Below are positions 44,507 through 55,144 of a stretch of DNA of 64,000 nt, piece by piece. Numbering within the stretch: the first letter of the stretch is position 1; the number at the start of each line of letters is the position of its first letter. Made by a program: the position numbers and the translations under genes. Where the stretch lies: positions 1 to 64,000 of the forward strand of contig JACCIC010000351.1 in the NCBI GenBank assembly GCA_018907035.1, in the 5' to 3' direction. The notes under the pieces were generated by a model that had not been told where the DNA came from, made no database searches, and saw only the letters and a program-made list of their open reading frames with translations. Origin of the DNA: Sycobia sp. Sy_11 (taxonomy: Eukaryota > Arthropoda > Insecta > Hymenoptera > Epichrysomallidae).

Positions 44507-45008
44507 CTCTATTGAGCCATCTCCTTTATACTGAACCTCGCTAAGGCTCTTAGATACAACAATAAAGGCTATGTCGTCAGCCTATGCTATTATTTTTACT
44601 CCACTTGGAACCGGCTGCCTTAGCCGGTTTAAATAAAAATCACATAAACGAACCCTGCGGCACGCCTCTAGTGATGTTAAAAGAGTGCGTGCCTCTATTG
44701 GTGTCAAAAAGTAGAGTTCGATTAGATAGGTAACTGGAGATAACCTTCCGGATATAGCGGTACCCTAAGCTGCTCCAAAGACAGAATAATATCTAACCTT
44801 TGGCTGAGTTAAGCGCATTTCGAATATCCAAGGCAATTATAGCAGAAATGCTCTTAGTACATATCGTACCTTGTAATGCATTGCGAGCTATGCCAACTAC
44901 TCTCTCAATATCGTAAATCGTTGAGCGACCTTTTTTTGTAGTCCACATGTTTTGTAGTATCTTGGAGATGGAACTCAACTGCATGGGGAGCACTACCAGT
45001 GAATTCAT
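44507..45008 (-). pseudogene. R1-clade ORF2: RT core, deleted
   Basis: QNMWTTKKGRSTIYDIERVV, GIARNALQGTICTKSISAII and ALDIRNALNSAKG (44793-45008) match the RT palm entrance (ALDIRNAFNSA in relatives). Then, over changing frames, YLSNRTLLFDTN-type text and RGVPQGSFVCDFYLNRL-type text lead to the catalytic box, which reads A-stop-A-D-D because the Tyr codon is TAG (44582-44584). The earlier RT fingers, including the KAAGPDG motif, are missing between this segment and the endonuclease. Confidence 0.8.
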
Positions 45009-45027
45009 TGTGTACTTTCCAATTCAA

Positions 45028-45475
45028 TCATTCTCTCATCTGTTTAAGGTCTAGAAATGCCAGATCGTCTATTGCTCCCTTGCAGTATATTGGGCACTTG
45101 CCTCTATTTACAATTTCAAACTCTAACATAGGAAAGCTATCAATAAGAGCTTTTCTCCGCGCACTAGTCTTACCACTAGCCCATTCCTTTGCCCATGCAT
45201 TGAAATTCCCTCCAATAACAATAGGTAATGCATAGTTTTTTACACTGAGAACTATATCATCCAAAGTATTTTGGACCCTATTCATAGTAACACTGGGCGG
45301 TAGGTAACAGCTATATATCTTATACCGTCTACCAGCACCCAAGTAAAATATAGTTTAGCCGATGACATCCTCTTGGATATATTCCCTTTACCACTCACCC
45401 AAACTGTTGCACTAATATGTATGTGTAGTGCTATCACTGTATTGTTCACTGATCAGAACTACGTGGCAGACAATT
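45028..45475 (-). pseudogene. R1-clade ORF2: endonuclease fragment
   Basis: An apurinic-type endonuclease domain that would nick the target site. An upstream piece reads VLISEQYSDS-like and SATVWVSGKG. The open frame (45028-45342) reads YLPPSVTMNRVQNTLDDIVL then ALPIVIGGNFNAWAKEWASG and ARRKALIDSF. The conserved GDFNA motif has Asn in place of Asp (45205-45207). The domain ends abruptly at about 45028 where the RT segment begins, so the C-terminal part of the endonuclease is deleted. Confidence 0.83.
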
Positions 45476-45549
45476 AAGTAATACGGCAAAACTAAAAAAT
45501 CTAGTATATTTAAAAATTAAGATACATCGCTGTTATCGCCTTCAAAGTA

Positions 45550-46065
45550 CTTACTTAGTTTTCTTAACAATTTTGGAATATTTCTTGTGGGATCTTGCCG
45601 AGTACCTTCGTCATAGATTCTTGAATGTCTTCAAAGGAATCGAAATGTCGACCTTTGACGAATTTTTTCAAATGGGAAAATAGGAAAAAATCGCAGGGTG
45701 ACATGGTTGGTGAATAGGGTGGTTGTAACAAGAAGTACATTGTCATGATTCAGAATTCGAGTACATTGCGGTAGAATACTAGATTTATAGTTTGTCCAGG
45801 TAGCATAAACACTTTGAAACTATCTCTTTGCTGTTGAAGAAGCAAATAAACATAGTTTTCACTTTGGACTAGCTCATTCTCCGTGCCTCGTCTTTGACGA
45901 TCTCACGGCCTTTTTTAAAAGCGGTATGCCACCGAAGCAGCTGATTACGCCTCAGGCATTATTACCATACACTTCAGACACTTTTTAATAAGTGTCTATC
46001 GCGGTTTCGCCGAGTTTCGCACAAAATTTCATGACGCCTAGTTGCTCTAAATTTCTCGTTTCCAT
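45550..46065 (-). pseudogene. mariner copy d, internally deleted
   Basis: Read leftwards from 46065: METRNLEQLGVMKFCAKLGE, TAIDTY, stop, KVSEVYGNNA, a stop, then text equivalent to a FKKGRE...KDEARP helix-turn-helix end. A gap follows in which almost the whole catalytic core is lost. Then VFYRNVLRIL and HDNVLL lead to PPYSPTMSPCDFFLFSHLKK, FVKGRHFDSFEDIQESMTKV and LGKIPQEIFQNC (45564-45746). The CDFFLF Asp is the third catalytic position. This is a different mariner lineage from copies a and e, and a typical deletion derivative. Confidence 0.85.
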
Positions 46066-46264
46066 TTTTTTGACATGCACTACTCGCACAGTGTTACAAA
46101 ACACTAAACAGCAGGCGAAGAAATGATCGTACAAGGATCGCCAAAGTCTCAATCGAAAGCGTAGGAATCTATTATTATGGTGGCGGAGTTACAGATTCGC
46201 AGTGTTACCACGGACCGAGAAAAGAAATCGGTCACATTACTTAATTATCTGACCTCGTATGTCC

Positions 46265-46495
46265 ACCTTCTAACTAGAATTTATAACTAGAATCAAAATA
46301 GAAACCTAACCATTTCCTTAATTCTCCTACTTGGCAGATTACGCCTAGTAAAACGTCATTCTTTCCAAAATAAGGGGTAGTTAAGGAAATATGACTAGAT
46401 CCAAGATAAAAAGCCTAATTATTTCCTTAATTTTTCTAGTTGCAAAATTATGACTATAGAAAACACTTATTTCTTTCTAACATCTAAATCAAGGG
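46265..46495. repeat. Short tandem duplication, about 115 bp
   Basis: Two diverged units, ACTAGAATCAAAATAGAAACC...ATTTCCTTAATTCTCCTA and ACTAGATCCAAGATAAAAAGCC...ATTTCCTTAATTTTTCTA, follow head to tail, each ending in a TTATTTCTTT- or TCATTCTTTCC-type stretch. Confidence 0.65.
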
Positions 46496-46659
46496 AAGTT
46501 GAAGAGAGCCGAGAAAGTAATAATTAATATAAGACGATTATTCGATTATTGTAGGGAAATTTAACTCGGATGTGGCGAGTATTACCTATAAGGAAATCAT
46601 CAGTAATACTGACTAGGATCTAGCCCAAGTTAGAGATATGCCGAATATATTTCTGCACG

Positions 46660-46660
<1 letters not shown>

Positions 46661-46707
<47 letters not shown>

Positions 46708-46865
46708 AAAGGGTGCTATTCGTTTAATTTTTATTCTGGATACGTTCCTATAATGTCGCTAGTACAGAACATTAATTTTGGTTCTCCAACTTAACGCAAC
46801 AATTTCCTCAATGAGGCGGAACGATCGATTCAGTCTTCTGGCAATCGTGAGGTGCACTCTTAATC
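46661..46865 (-). repeat. Repeat C with (TA)n tail
   Basis: Inverted match to 11149-11362, ending in a (TA)n tract (46662-46704). The two copies share the junction between repeat and TA tract. Confidence 0.7.
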
Positions 46866-49020
46866 TGCCAAGCTGAAGAATTAGAACGTCTTACTAACAC
46901 ATGAAATATTTAACTAGTTGGGTAGACAAAAATTCTTCAGTTCCTATAAAACAACTGTTTCCATGAGAAAGTATATTTCGATTTATTAGTTATATTTTAC
47001 TAAGCTTCAATAAAATTTACAAAATAAGTGTAAAAGTTAATGCAAAGTAATTCAATTATAAAAAGTAAGTCTTACATAAACTTTAAATGTATTAACTCTG
47101 TATCGCTCCTTAGAGGGTGGCGATTCCAAACACAAATTTAATGTTAATGTTAATAAAATTTGTAAAACCAGAAGTTTTATTAAGATATCATACCATTTAT
47201 TAAAAAATACGTTACAACTTGATAGAATGAGGGAACATATTCTTATTTCTTTTCAACTATGAAAACGAAAATATATCAATTTCAATACGAAAAAACGAAA
47301 AAATCATACATGAAAAGGCGTGAAAGAATGTTTTATAATAAACGTTTCGTTTGATAGCTTCAAAAAATCGTTATCTTAAGTATTTTTAACGATTTTTTTA
47401 TATCTTATTTATAAGTGTGAGGAGGATTTTTAAGTGATACTGACTTTTTGACCTTTTGATTTACCGCGCAACACCACTCTTCTCAACTACCATTTATTGG
47501 ACGACTATTAAAAATTTTCAGCAAGCTGAGTCCGTTACTTAGTTTACAAAATTATGTATTTTTTACGGATGAACGTGAATCAAAGGAGGTTATGATGGCT
47601 TTGAAAGCTAATTTTGTGAAATTAATTTATCACTAGCAATATGAATACTGCTTTCAAGTTGAAAAAATTTAATGCATTATTTCATTCAGGAGTCTTTAAA
47701 AATTATTACATTTATTTATAAATATGTATGAATTTTACATAAGTTTATTCAGAACCTCATATATGTAAATATGTTTCTTTTTCTTTATAATACAAATTCT
47801 TGCATGCAGAGATTCCATAAATTGATATAGTATTGTGGATGGATCTCTGTATGTTTTAAGATTATTTCTTTGACAGAAGTTACGTATGTACCATTAGCCT
47901 TTACTTATTAATTAAGGTTTGATAAGTCTGATGGTATCGTTATTTTACTAATTTTACGTGCAAAATTTTGAGACAATTAAGTTTGAATATCCTTTTTTTT
48001 ACAAGCTCTACATGGATTCTCACAAAAGTCAAAAAAATGTATGATGAAAAATAACTTCTATTAAATAATAATGCGACGATTAGGCTGTATTCCCGATTCA
48101 GCCTAATACGCGCAAAATTTTAATTCGAAATAATTAAAATTTCAAAATGAAAATAATCGGGCAAAGCTCCCGATTAGGGATCAAACACGCAGTCTTCAAA
48201 ACAGTACGATTGCGCGTATTAAATATACCTGCCTCGCAACGTAGGCCAAGGGAGAGCAGAGGGAAACTCGCGCGTGTTGGGAGAGAGAGCCGCAGTTGCG
48301 CGGCAGCCAGCGTGGAAAAGATGTCCCGGGCTCCCCACGAGAGGCTGTAATATATATGAGCTCGAGAGGCAGTAATGACATTCGTCGCTGCATTTCGAAC
48401 ACCCCATTTTTATTAAATAATATGCTCACTTTTTTTTAATAATAGTCTCACTTTTGGAACTTTTTATATTATTTAATATATAGCACGTTAATCAAAGAAA
48501 ACTTACAAATAAACATTATAACGAATACACGAATAATTAGGCGCGTGTGTACGTCTTAAAGGACAAAAAGATATGATTAATTATTACTAAAATAATCGTA
48601 GCTGCGATGCGCAATTATAATACTCCGCCACCGCGGATTCATAGTCACTCTATATTTTGGCGGTGCCGGTCTCAAGCCAAGATAAAAGAGGAGGGAGTAC
48701 ACTTACAACAACTGGACATTACAGTCTTACAGGTATACACTTCACAACACTGACACATCAAACAATATAACACTTGGCAAAGGAAGGAGTAACCATTGCC
48801 ACGCTCGCGTGTGACGGTTTCGGCTCGGTTACGGGACGGCTAACACGGAGTGGACGAGCTTGACAGACTGAAAAATGAAAGAATACTGTCAATGCTAGTA
48901 CAATCGCCATCAAGTTAGGCTGTAGGCGTCATATCTGGCGAGGGGGGCTCTATAAACAGATTACACATATCTGGCATATAAAGATTCGGGCGCCACGTAG
49001 TTTGGAAATTCTGTAGAGTA
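46866..49020. other. AT-rich sequence with small palindromes, no gene
   Basis: No gene was recognised. ATTAGGCTG (about 48078) pairs with CAGCCTAAT, and AAATTTTAATT pairs with AATTAAAATTT (about 48110-48143). A 120 bp GC-rich island at 48230-48350 has frames open on both strands but no known domain. Confidence 0.45.
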
Positions 49021-49099
49021 GTTTGAGCAGCGTGAACGAGACACGGAGCGAAGCCGAGCAAGTACGGAGTGGATGAACTCTACAGGCCCTGAAAAGCAC

Positions 49100-49956
49100 A
49101 GGCGCGACTGGAACTACCAGCTCGTGCGCGGCCGACTAGGGGCCTGCTGTGCGCCATCGTCTGGCGGGGAGTCCTACAAATGGACGAAAGGGACCTCCTT
49201 CCGCAAATCTGTCTTGAGAAGGACGCTGACATCGTCATCGTCAGCGAACAATATCGAGATGGAGATGCGGGAGTCTGGTACCGCGACGACCTCGGTACTG
49301 CAGCGATTTGGATTTTTAACCCGCATCGCTTTCGGGTGGAGCGCCACGGATCCGGCCGCGGCTTCGTCTGGATGAGGGGCAACAACGTAAATGACGTCAG
49401 CTTCTATCTCACCCCGAATGAGGCCATCGGAGGTTTCCAGTCTAAACTGGATGCCCTTGAGGATGCGGTAAGAGAAATGGAGGGGGAGCTGGTAGTGGCT
49501 GGGAATTTGAACAGCAAAGCTCTCGAGTGGGGGGAACCCTTGCCAGACTCTAGGGGAAGACGAGTAATGGATATGGCATGCAGACTAGGTTTGGTTCTCT
49601 TGAACTCCGGATCTACGTCGACCTTTCGGAGACTTGGCTACAGGGAGACCATCCCTGATGTATCCTTTGCGACGGAGATTCTGGCCGCACGCATCACCTT
49701 CCCCGTTGATGATGCCACGCCAGTCAGGGTGACCGTTGAACGTCGCCCAGCCAGATGGATCGTTGCGAGGATGGATAACGAGAAGTTTTCACAGGCACTA
49801 GAACGCGGACAGCGCCTCCTGGTTGAATTACCAAGGAGCGCAACGCTTTGCGCGCGCGCGAAAGCGGTAACGGAAGCTACAATGCATTTGATCCGCCAAG
49901 CCTGCAAGCAAGCGATGCTGAGGAAATTAGCGGGTCATGCTCGCCATCCAAGCTAG
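49100..49956 (+). pseudogene. R1-clade ORF2: endonuclease domain (second element)
   Basis: An open frame of 258 codons with MDERDLLPQICLEKDADIVI then VSEQYRDGDAGVWYRDDLGT, GFVWMRGNNVNDVSFYLTPN, GGFQSKLDALEDAVREMEGE, LVVAGNLNSKALEWGEPLPD and LNSGSTSTFRRLGYRETIPD. These follow the R1-clade endonuclease order, with SEQY, GDxNS and S-T-x-x-R landmarks. The GD(F/L)N Asp is Asn (49504-49506). The ATG at 49180 probably lies inside the original ORF, since coding-like text (LLCAIVWRGVLQ) precedes it. The GC content is much higher than its surroundings. Confidence 0.88.
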
Positions 49957-50281
49957 TAAACGCGGATGCTGGAAAAAGCTGGGAGAGGATCTGAACAACG
50001 ATCCATGGGGATTGGGGCATAAAATCATAGCCCGCAAATTAGGCATGTTTCGTAAAAGCATGTCTATGAGCACGGAAGTGATGGACAGTATCGTCCATGC
50101 CCTATTCTCTACTCATCCCAAACGAAGGGGTGAGCTCCTGGTTCCCGAGGGTCCTGAGGCACCGGCTTTCACAAGGGCGGAGCTAGAGAGAGCAGTGCGC
50201 TCTCTGAAGAACAAAAAGGCAGCAGGACCTGACGGACTTCCGGCAGAAGTGTGGAAAGCGGTGGTACAAAGCCATCCTTAA
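49937..50281 (+). pseudogene. R1-clade ORF2: RT N-terminal segment
   Basis: Overlaps the endonuclease frame by one frameshift. Reads SKRGCWKKLGEDLNNDPWGL, GHKIIARKLG, FTRAELERAVRSLKNKKAAG and PDGLPAEVWKAV, the RT entry with its KAAGPDG motif. The frame ends at 50281, where sequence jumps straight to the post-catalytic RT region: the palm with YxDD is missing. Confidence 0.85.
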
Positions 50282-51145
50282 CTCTTGCTTGGATTGCACA
50301 ACTCTGTCAAGTACCTGGGGGTGATGCTAGATACGAAGCTCACCTTCTGGGAACAGATTCGGAGGTCGGCGGACAAGGCGGCGGTAGTGGCGGCCTCCCT
50401 TTGCAGGGTCATGGTGAACGTAGGAGGACCACGCCCCTGCATCAGGCGGCTGCTACTGCGAGCTGCTGAGTCCGTCATGCTTTACGGTCCTGAAGTCTGG
50501 GCCGATGCACTGCAGCACGAAAAGTATCGCAGGCGCATGGCGGCTGTACAGAGGAGATGCGCTCTTCGTGTAGCGTGCTCGTATCGCACGGTCTCGGAGG
50601 CCGCCTCCCTAGTGGTTGTCAGGGTGATACCGGTAGACCTCCTGGTCTAGGAGCGGAAGTTCGTCCACCAGATGAACAGGACACTCCGCCAAGCCCAAGG
50701 GAAGCAGCAAGCCAGAGAGCGTTCGATGGCTTGCTGGCAGAATAGGTGGGAGCAAGATACGCGCGGAAGGTGGACCGCCAGACTTATACGTCAGATGGTC
50801 CCGTGGATCGGTCCGCAGAATGGGGAGGTAAATTACTATTTCACTCAGATGCTTACCGGCCATGGGTACTTCCGCGCATACTTGCACAAGATGGGTAAAT
50901 TTTTTTGTGTGCGGGTAGTGGAAGCAGCAGAGGGAGCTTTTGGGAGAGGGTGCCGGAAGGGTTACCCGGGAAGGCTTCATCTCCCTGATGCTGTCCAGCC
51001 AAGAGGCATGGGGAAGGGTTGCCTATTTCGTCGAGGATATCCTCAGACGGAAGAAGGCGGATCTTCCCTAGATCCTTCTATTTTGCTGGGATATGGTGGC
51101 GCCCGAAGGCGAATAACTTGGTTCCCTTCCCGATGTCATGCCTAA
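50282..51145 (+). pseudogene. R1-clade ORF2: RT C-terminal side and tail domain
   Basis: NSVKYLGVMLDTKLTFWEQI, VGGPRPCIRRLLLRAAESVM, LYGPEVWADAL and RRCALRVACSYRTVSEAASL are the post-catalytic RT region. After a stop at 50648 the reading continues as MNRTLRQAQGKQQARERSMA, CWQNRWEQDTRGRWTARLIR and FTQMLTGHGYFRAYLHKMGK, matching the C-terminal R1 domain. A Cys/His knuckle expected near here is largely lost. Two frames and one internal stop are involved. The protein would lack all RT catalysis. Confidence 0.85.
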
Positions 51146-51342
51146 CGGCGGTTTCCGGGGTGGGGAGTTGAGCCAGGGAGAGGAGGTCTCCTCGGTGCAC
51201 GCCAGCCGACTCCGGCTTGTAGCTCTTTTCAGAGCTGCAGGAAGCAGTCGGGGGAATGCACCGATGAGATGATTCCCACATACCCGGGGACCGGTCCTCG
51301 GGATCCATAAAGGATTTTTCTCCTCCTCTATAAAAAAAAAAT
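51146..51342 (+). mobile_element. 3' UTR and poly(A) tail of R1-clade element
   Basis: GC-rich tail ending CATAAAGGATTTTTCTCC, TCCTCTATA and a run of A (51331-51340). The terminal 75 bp is repeated inverted at 37862-37945, which fixes the element boundary. Confidence 0.85.
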
Positions 51343-53089
51343 ATGATAATTTATTATAATAATTATTATTATTATTATTATAATAAAGAAATACCGGAGA
51401 GAACTAAATTACGCCTAAATTATTATAAGAATACGAGCGTTCTGAAGGGAAAATCAGCAAATTGACATTATAATTATTATAATTTTAAAGCGATTATTAT
51501 TATTTTAATATTGTAAAATTCATATTATTTTTCGGCGGCTCGATACGAAATTAGTCAAACGGTGGTATAAATATCTGATCGACTAATTTTTCGTATATAA
51601 AAGGACGAGTTTTTCAGAGCCACGAAGTAGCAAGCACCGAGTAATGATCAGATAACTCGCTATAGACCACCAGGCTACGTTCGACCTCCAAGCTCCCCCC
51701 AGCCCCCATAAAAGTTTATACTAATATACAGTGCGCGACATTAGTATATCAAGTGCGTTTAAATTTAAGGTGTAAATATTGTATAAAATAAGTAGCGTGC
51801 GAAAAATAGTGTAATAAGATATAGTATAAGGTTTAACATAAAATTCTGTCTTGTATGTTATAGATCAGAGGATCCGAAGCCAGAAAGCTTTGCTTTGTTT
51901 TTTTACTTTCGTAATATTTTCCTTTATATAACTTTATTATAATATATTTTTTGTTATTTTTTATATTAATTATAAGAATTAAAACAGAAAATGTATATTT
52001 CTATTTTATAGTGGAAACTCTCTTTAAATTATTGTATTCTTCAAATAGTTTATTATGAAAGGTTGATGAAATATTTTTTTAATTCACATTTGAAAATTTT
52101 TTACATTCATGGGGTTTTGAGGGGAAGGCGATCGCCCCCATCGTCCCACACCCTGGATCCGCCACTGGTCTGATATTCAATCAATAATTCATTATATAGC
52201 TAATCTTATAGAATTATTATTGACTTTAAAAAGGAACAACCATGCATTAACGATAATGAGTCATATTCCTCTCTACTTAGCATGATATAATGCAACTTTG
52301 AAGAAACACGATCAATTTATTTTAAAACTAAGTGTTCAAATAATTACATATTTTCGATTATACATATTTTAAATTTGAATACAAATTAAATGTTACAGAT
52401 TCTTCAATACTATGAAAGCAATGAAATAAAATTAGATAGTTATAATATATATAGATATATAATATAAGATATAATATAAATATTTAATATAGGCGATCTG
52501 GATACAGCTTTGTTAAGGCAACTTTTAATAACGTAAGTCTTGGATTTACTATTTTGAACTAGTGAATAGTACAATTAAAAATTTTCCTGTTAAAGGAGAC
52601 GGACACGTATGTTTATTTATACCTTATATTTTTTAACATATCAAAGCATCTAGAAGTGCATTAAAGGTAACCATGTCAACACAAACAAAGCATATTGTAT
52701 ATGAAATACTTGAATAATGAAATGGCTGCTAGTTTATTTTGTTTTTATTCTTTTCATGGTACTCGTATCGAGATTATAGATTTTTCAATAACAACACCTA
52801 CTGCGAGATTTAAACATTTTTTACTTACTCTCAGTAATTAATATTTTTATTTTAAATATGCAATAATTAAATTAATAAATATTTCTATTCGTCTTACAGT
52901 CTTTATAAAAACAAATACAATTATATTGATAGTCATACTACCTAATAGCTATATATCTAAAAGATCAGGAATATGAATTAAATATTTATAATTTATTATA
53001 TATTAAAAGTGTAACAAAAAAATAATCTAAACTTTCGAGATAGATCATGTTTTCAATTACGTGTTAATTAATAACTGTTTAGTTCTAGT
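51343..53089. other. AT-rich sequence, no gene
   Basis: A TAATTATTATTATTATTA stretch directly follows the poly(A). The rest is AT-rich with no recognised feature. Confidence 0.5.
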
Positions 53090-53870
53090 ATAATGTTACA
53101 AATATAACCGATACATTGGATCAAATTCATGATTCCAAATTTTATTTACCAGTCCCTTGTCATTTCTTACAAGACAATAATCTTGTTGCATGTCATAAAG
53201 TCATTGAAAGTCGTGCACTAGTTTTATCGATTGTTGCCTGTAGCAGTACTTGTGAAAAAGTGCGATTAGCAGCCTTTACTGCTATTTCAAGATTTTATTA
53301 TGATGTAGAAGCTACAAGGTTGTTATTTTTAAACATATTAATCTAATACCAAAATTTTGATGTTTATTTTCCATAAATCACTTATCATTTTTAAAATATT
53401 TAGTTCCAAGTATAAACTATTATGGATTAATTTTATTGATTCATTTCACAATGGAATTATAAATACTGAGTTACCTCTTAAAAATAAAAAATTTAATAGC
53501 TTTCTTCCAACTTTTTTTTCACCTCTTCAAACATTTCTCATGGCTACACTAACTTTGGATCTTAATACTATACCTGAATTACTGCAGTTATATCATAGTT
53601 CGGAAATTGAGTACACAGATCACAGACATTGAATTCTTCAAGTTATTTGTGATGGTTTGAAAACTGATGAAAAATGATATGAAAATTGCTTTAAAATATA
53701 TTTTATTTAAAATGTTTCGAGACTTTTATTTGTCTACATTAGATAAAGAATCAAAGATTATTATTTTTAAACATTTATTGCATTTTTTAGAATCTTATTT
53801 TAAATATGATAGAGTCAGCAACAAGTTACCTAAATCATGTATGATACTTAAAAATACATATATATAAATA
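53090..53870 (+). pseudogene. URB1/Npa1-like host gene fragment, decayed
   Basis: The only convincing non-transposon protein. Exon text DSKFYLPVPCHFLQDNNLVA, IESRALVLSIVACSSTCEKV and RLAAFTAISRFYYDVEAT ends at a GT donor (53319). An 85-base AT-rich intron ends in TATTTAG (53403), and the frame resumes SSKYKLLWINFIDSFHNGII, FFSPLQTFLMATLTLDLNTI and PELLQLYHSSEIEYTDHRH. URB1 relatives have DLNTxPE-x-x-x-LF-SS and a W-x-L-x-x-x-x-DGL block; here the Trp codon is TGA (53630-53632) before ILQVICDGLK. A frameshift at about 53670 precedes MKIALKYILFKMFRDFYLST. URB1 is a nucleolar protein of large-subunit ribosome assembly. Neighbouring exons were not found. Confidence 0.6.
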
Positions 53871-53944
53871 AATATCAGGAACGTATTCTGTGAATGGAAA
53901 TTATATATATATATTGTAAAATATATACAGAATGTAAAATATAT

Positions 53945-54100
53945 ATTGTAGCATTATCATATAGTACTGGCAACTTACTGACGAACTTTCAGAAGCTACA
54001 TATTACTCGTGACTTCTTACGACTAGCTTGCGATTGCGCAAAGCAAGGAAATATGATAGTGTAATAAGAAGCTTTGACATGATATACTTTAGTATGCATA
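53945..54100 (+). repeat. Repeat B, fourth copy (partial)
   Basis: Shares GTACTGGCAACTTA, GAACTTTCAG-AGCTACAT, GCAAGGAAATATGATA and TAATAAGAAGCTTTGA with the repeat B copies at 11.4 and 19.2 kb. Confidence 0.65.
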
Positions 54101-55040
54101 TAAGAATATAACTTTTTTTATAAAATCTTGCAATAGAGATTGATATACATCTGGCATCCTTACTGAAAAACAAATATTCTTATAAATGGTTTGAATTGAG
54201 AAAGAGATAAAAAAGAATAAATAGGATGAATACAGGAGAACAAGAAAATACTAATAAATGAGGTAGGGAGTATGGAAAAAAGGAAAAAAATAGAAGAATA
54301 GGAAAACAAAGGTAAAAGGTAAAGAGAGAGAGAGAGATATGAAGAAGTACTGGGTCAAGCTGGGCAGGCTACACTAACGACGCCAGGCGGAGAGCCCACT
54401 GCGGATGTGTATATATAGATATACAGAGCAACAAAATTTGAATACGGAATACAGAATGATAATAGACGAGTGCAACGACACGAATGAGAGGAATGAGCGA
54501 GGAACGTTACTGATTGACCGAGGTAGGGAAGATTAACAAAGATGATGAATCGAACAGATACATAAATATTGGAGATAGTCGAAGCCATTCTGTGTATTCG
54601 CATCGCACACTGTCCATAATCAATTTGAAGAGAAATTAAAAACTCTTTTCGAGTGTGTTATTGCGTGAGTGACAAGATTGTCAGCGAGAAAATTTTACCG
54701 ATTTTTGGGAGAAAGAGAGAGGTGCAGCGAAGACGACGACCGCCCAGGAGACCGGCAAGAAGTTTGAAAACTTCTGTACTCTTCTCTCTTTTAAGAAGAC
54801 TATAGGTCATAATCGCCAGAATGAATACATTATTTATTTATATTGTATCATCTATATATATTGTAACTATCGTTTCACGATGGTATAAGGAAAAGTTTAA
54901 ATCGATCGGGATATCGATTACCGCGAACGAGTGATCGACGCAACGCGATATGACACGAATGCGCTAGGTGAACACCGGGCACCCATAGAGAGAAGCTCCT
55001 GATCAGCTGAGTAGACCGGATGCACTTTTCGGCTACTCAG
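54101..55040. other. No recognised gene; purine-rich then mixed
   Basis: 54230-54350 is purine-rich with GA repeats. 54600-54900 contains element-like text (GAGTGTGTTATTGCGTGAGTG and ACTATCGTTTCACGATGG) and may be the LTR or leader of the Gypsy element that follows, but no partner LTR was identified. Confidence 0.35.
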
Positions 55041-55054
55041 TTACTTGCCGTTAC

Positions 55055-55110
55055 CGCACTACCGCATTACCGCGCTACCGTATTACCGCACTACTACCGT
55101 GCCACCGACG
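55055..55110. repeat. Short tandem repeat, TACCGC(A/G)(T/C)
   Basis: Five to six 8-bp units: TACCGCAC, TACCGCAT, TACCGCGC, TACCGTAT, TACCGCAC, then a partial TACTACCG. Confidence 0.8.
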
Positions 55111-55144
55111 CGCAGCCATCCCCGACGCCGTTTACGGTCATCGG

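Noticed and set aside
43919..45475. Endogenous virus or host gene
   Set aside because: Motif order (endonuclease, RT, Cys/His tail) is that of R1-clade non-LTR retrotransposons.
53090..53870. Processed retrocopy of URB1
   Set aside because: An intron with GT and AG borders and restored reading frame is retained, and no poly(A) or target duplication is seen.
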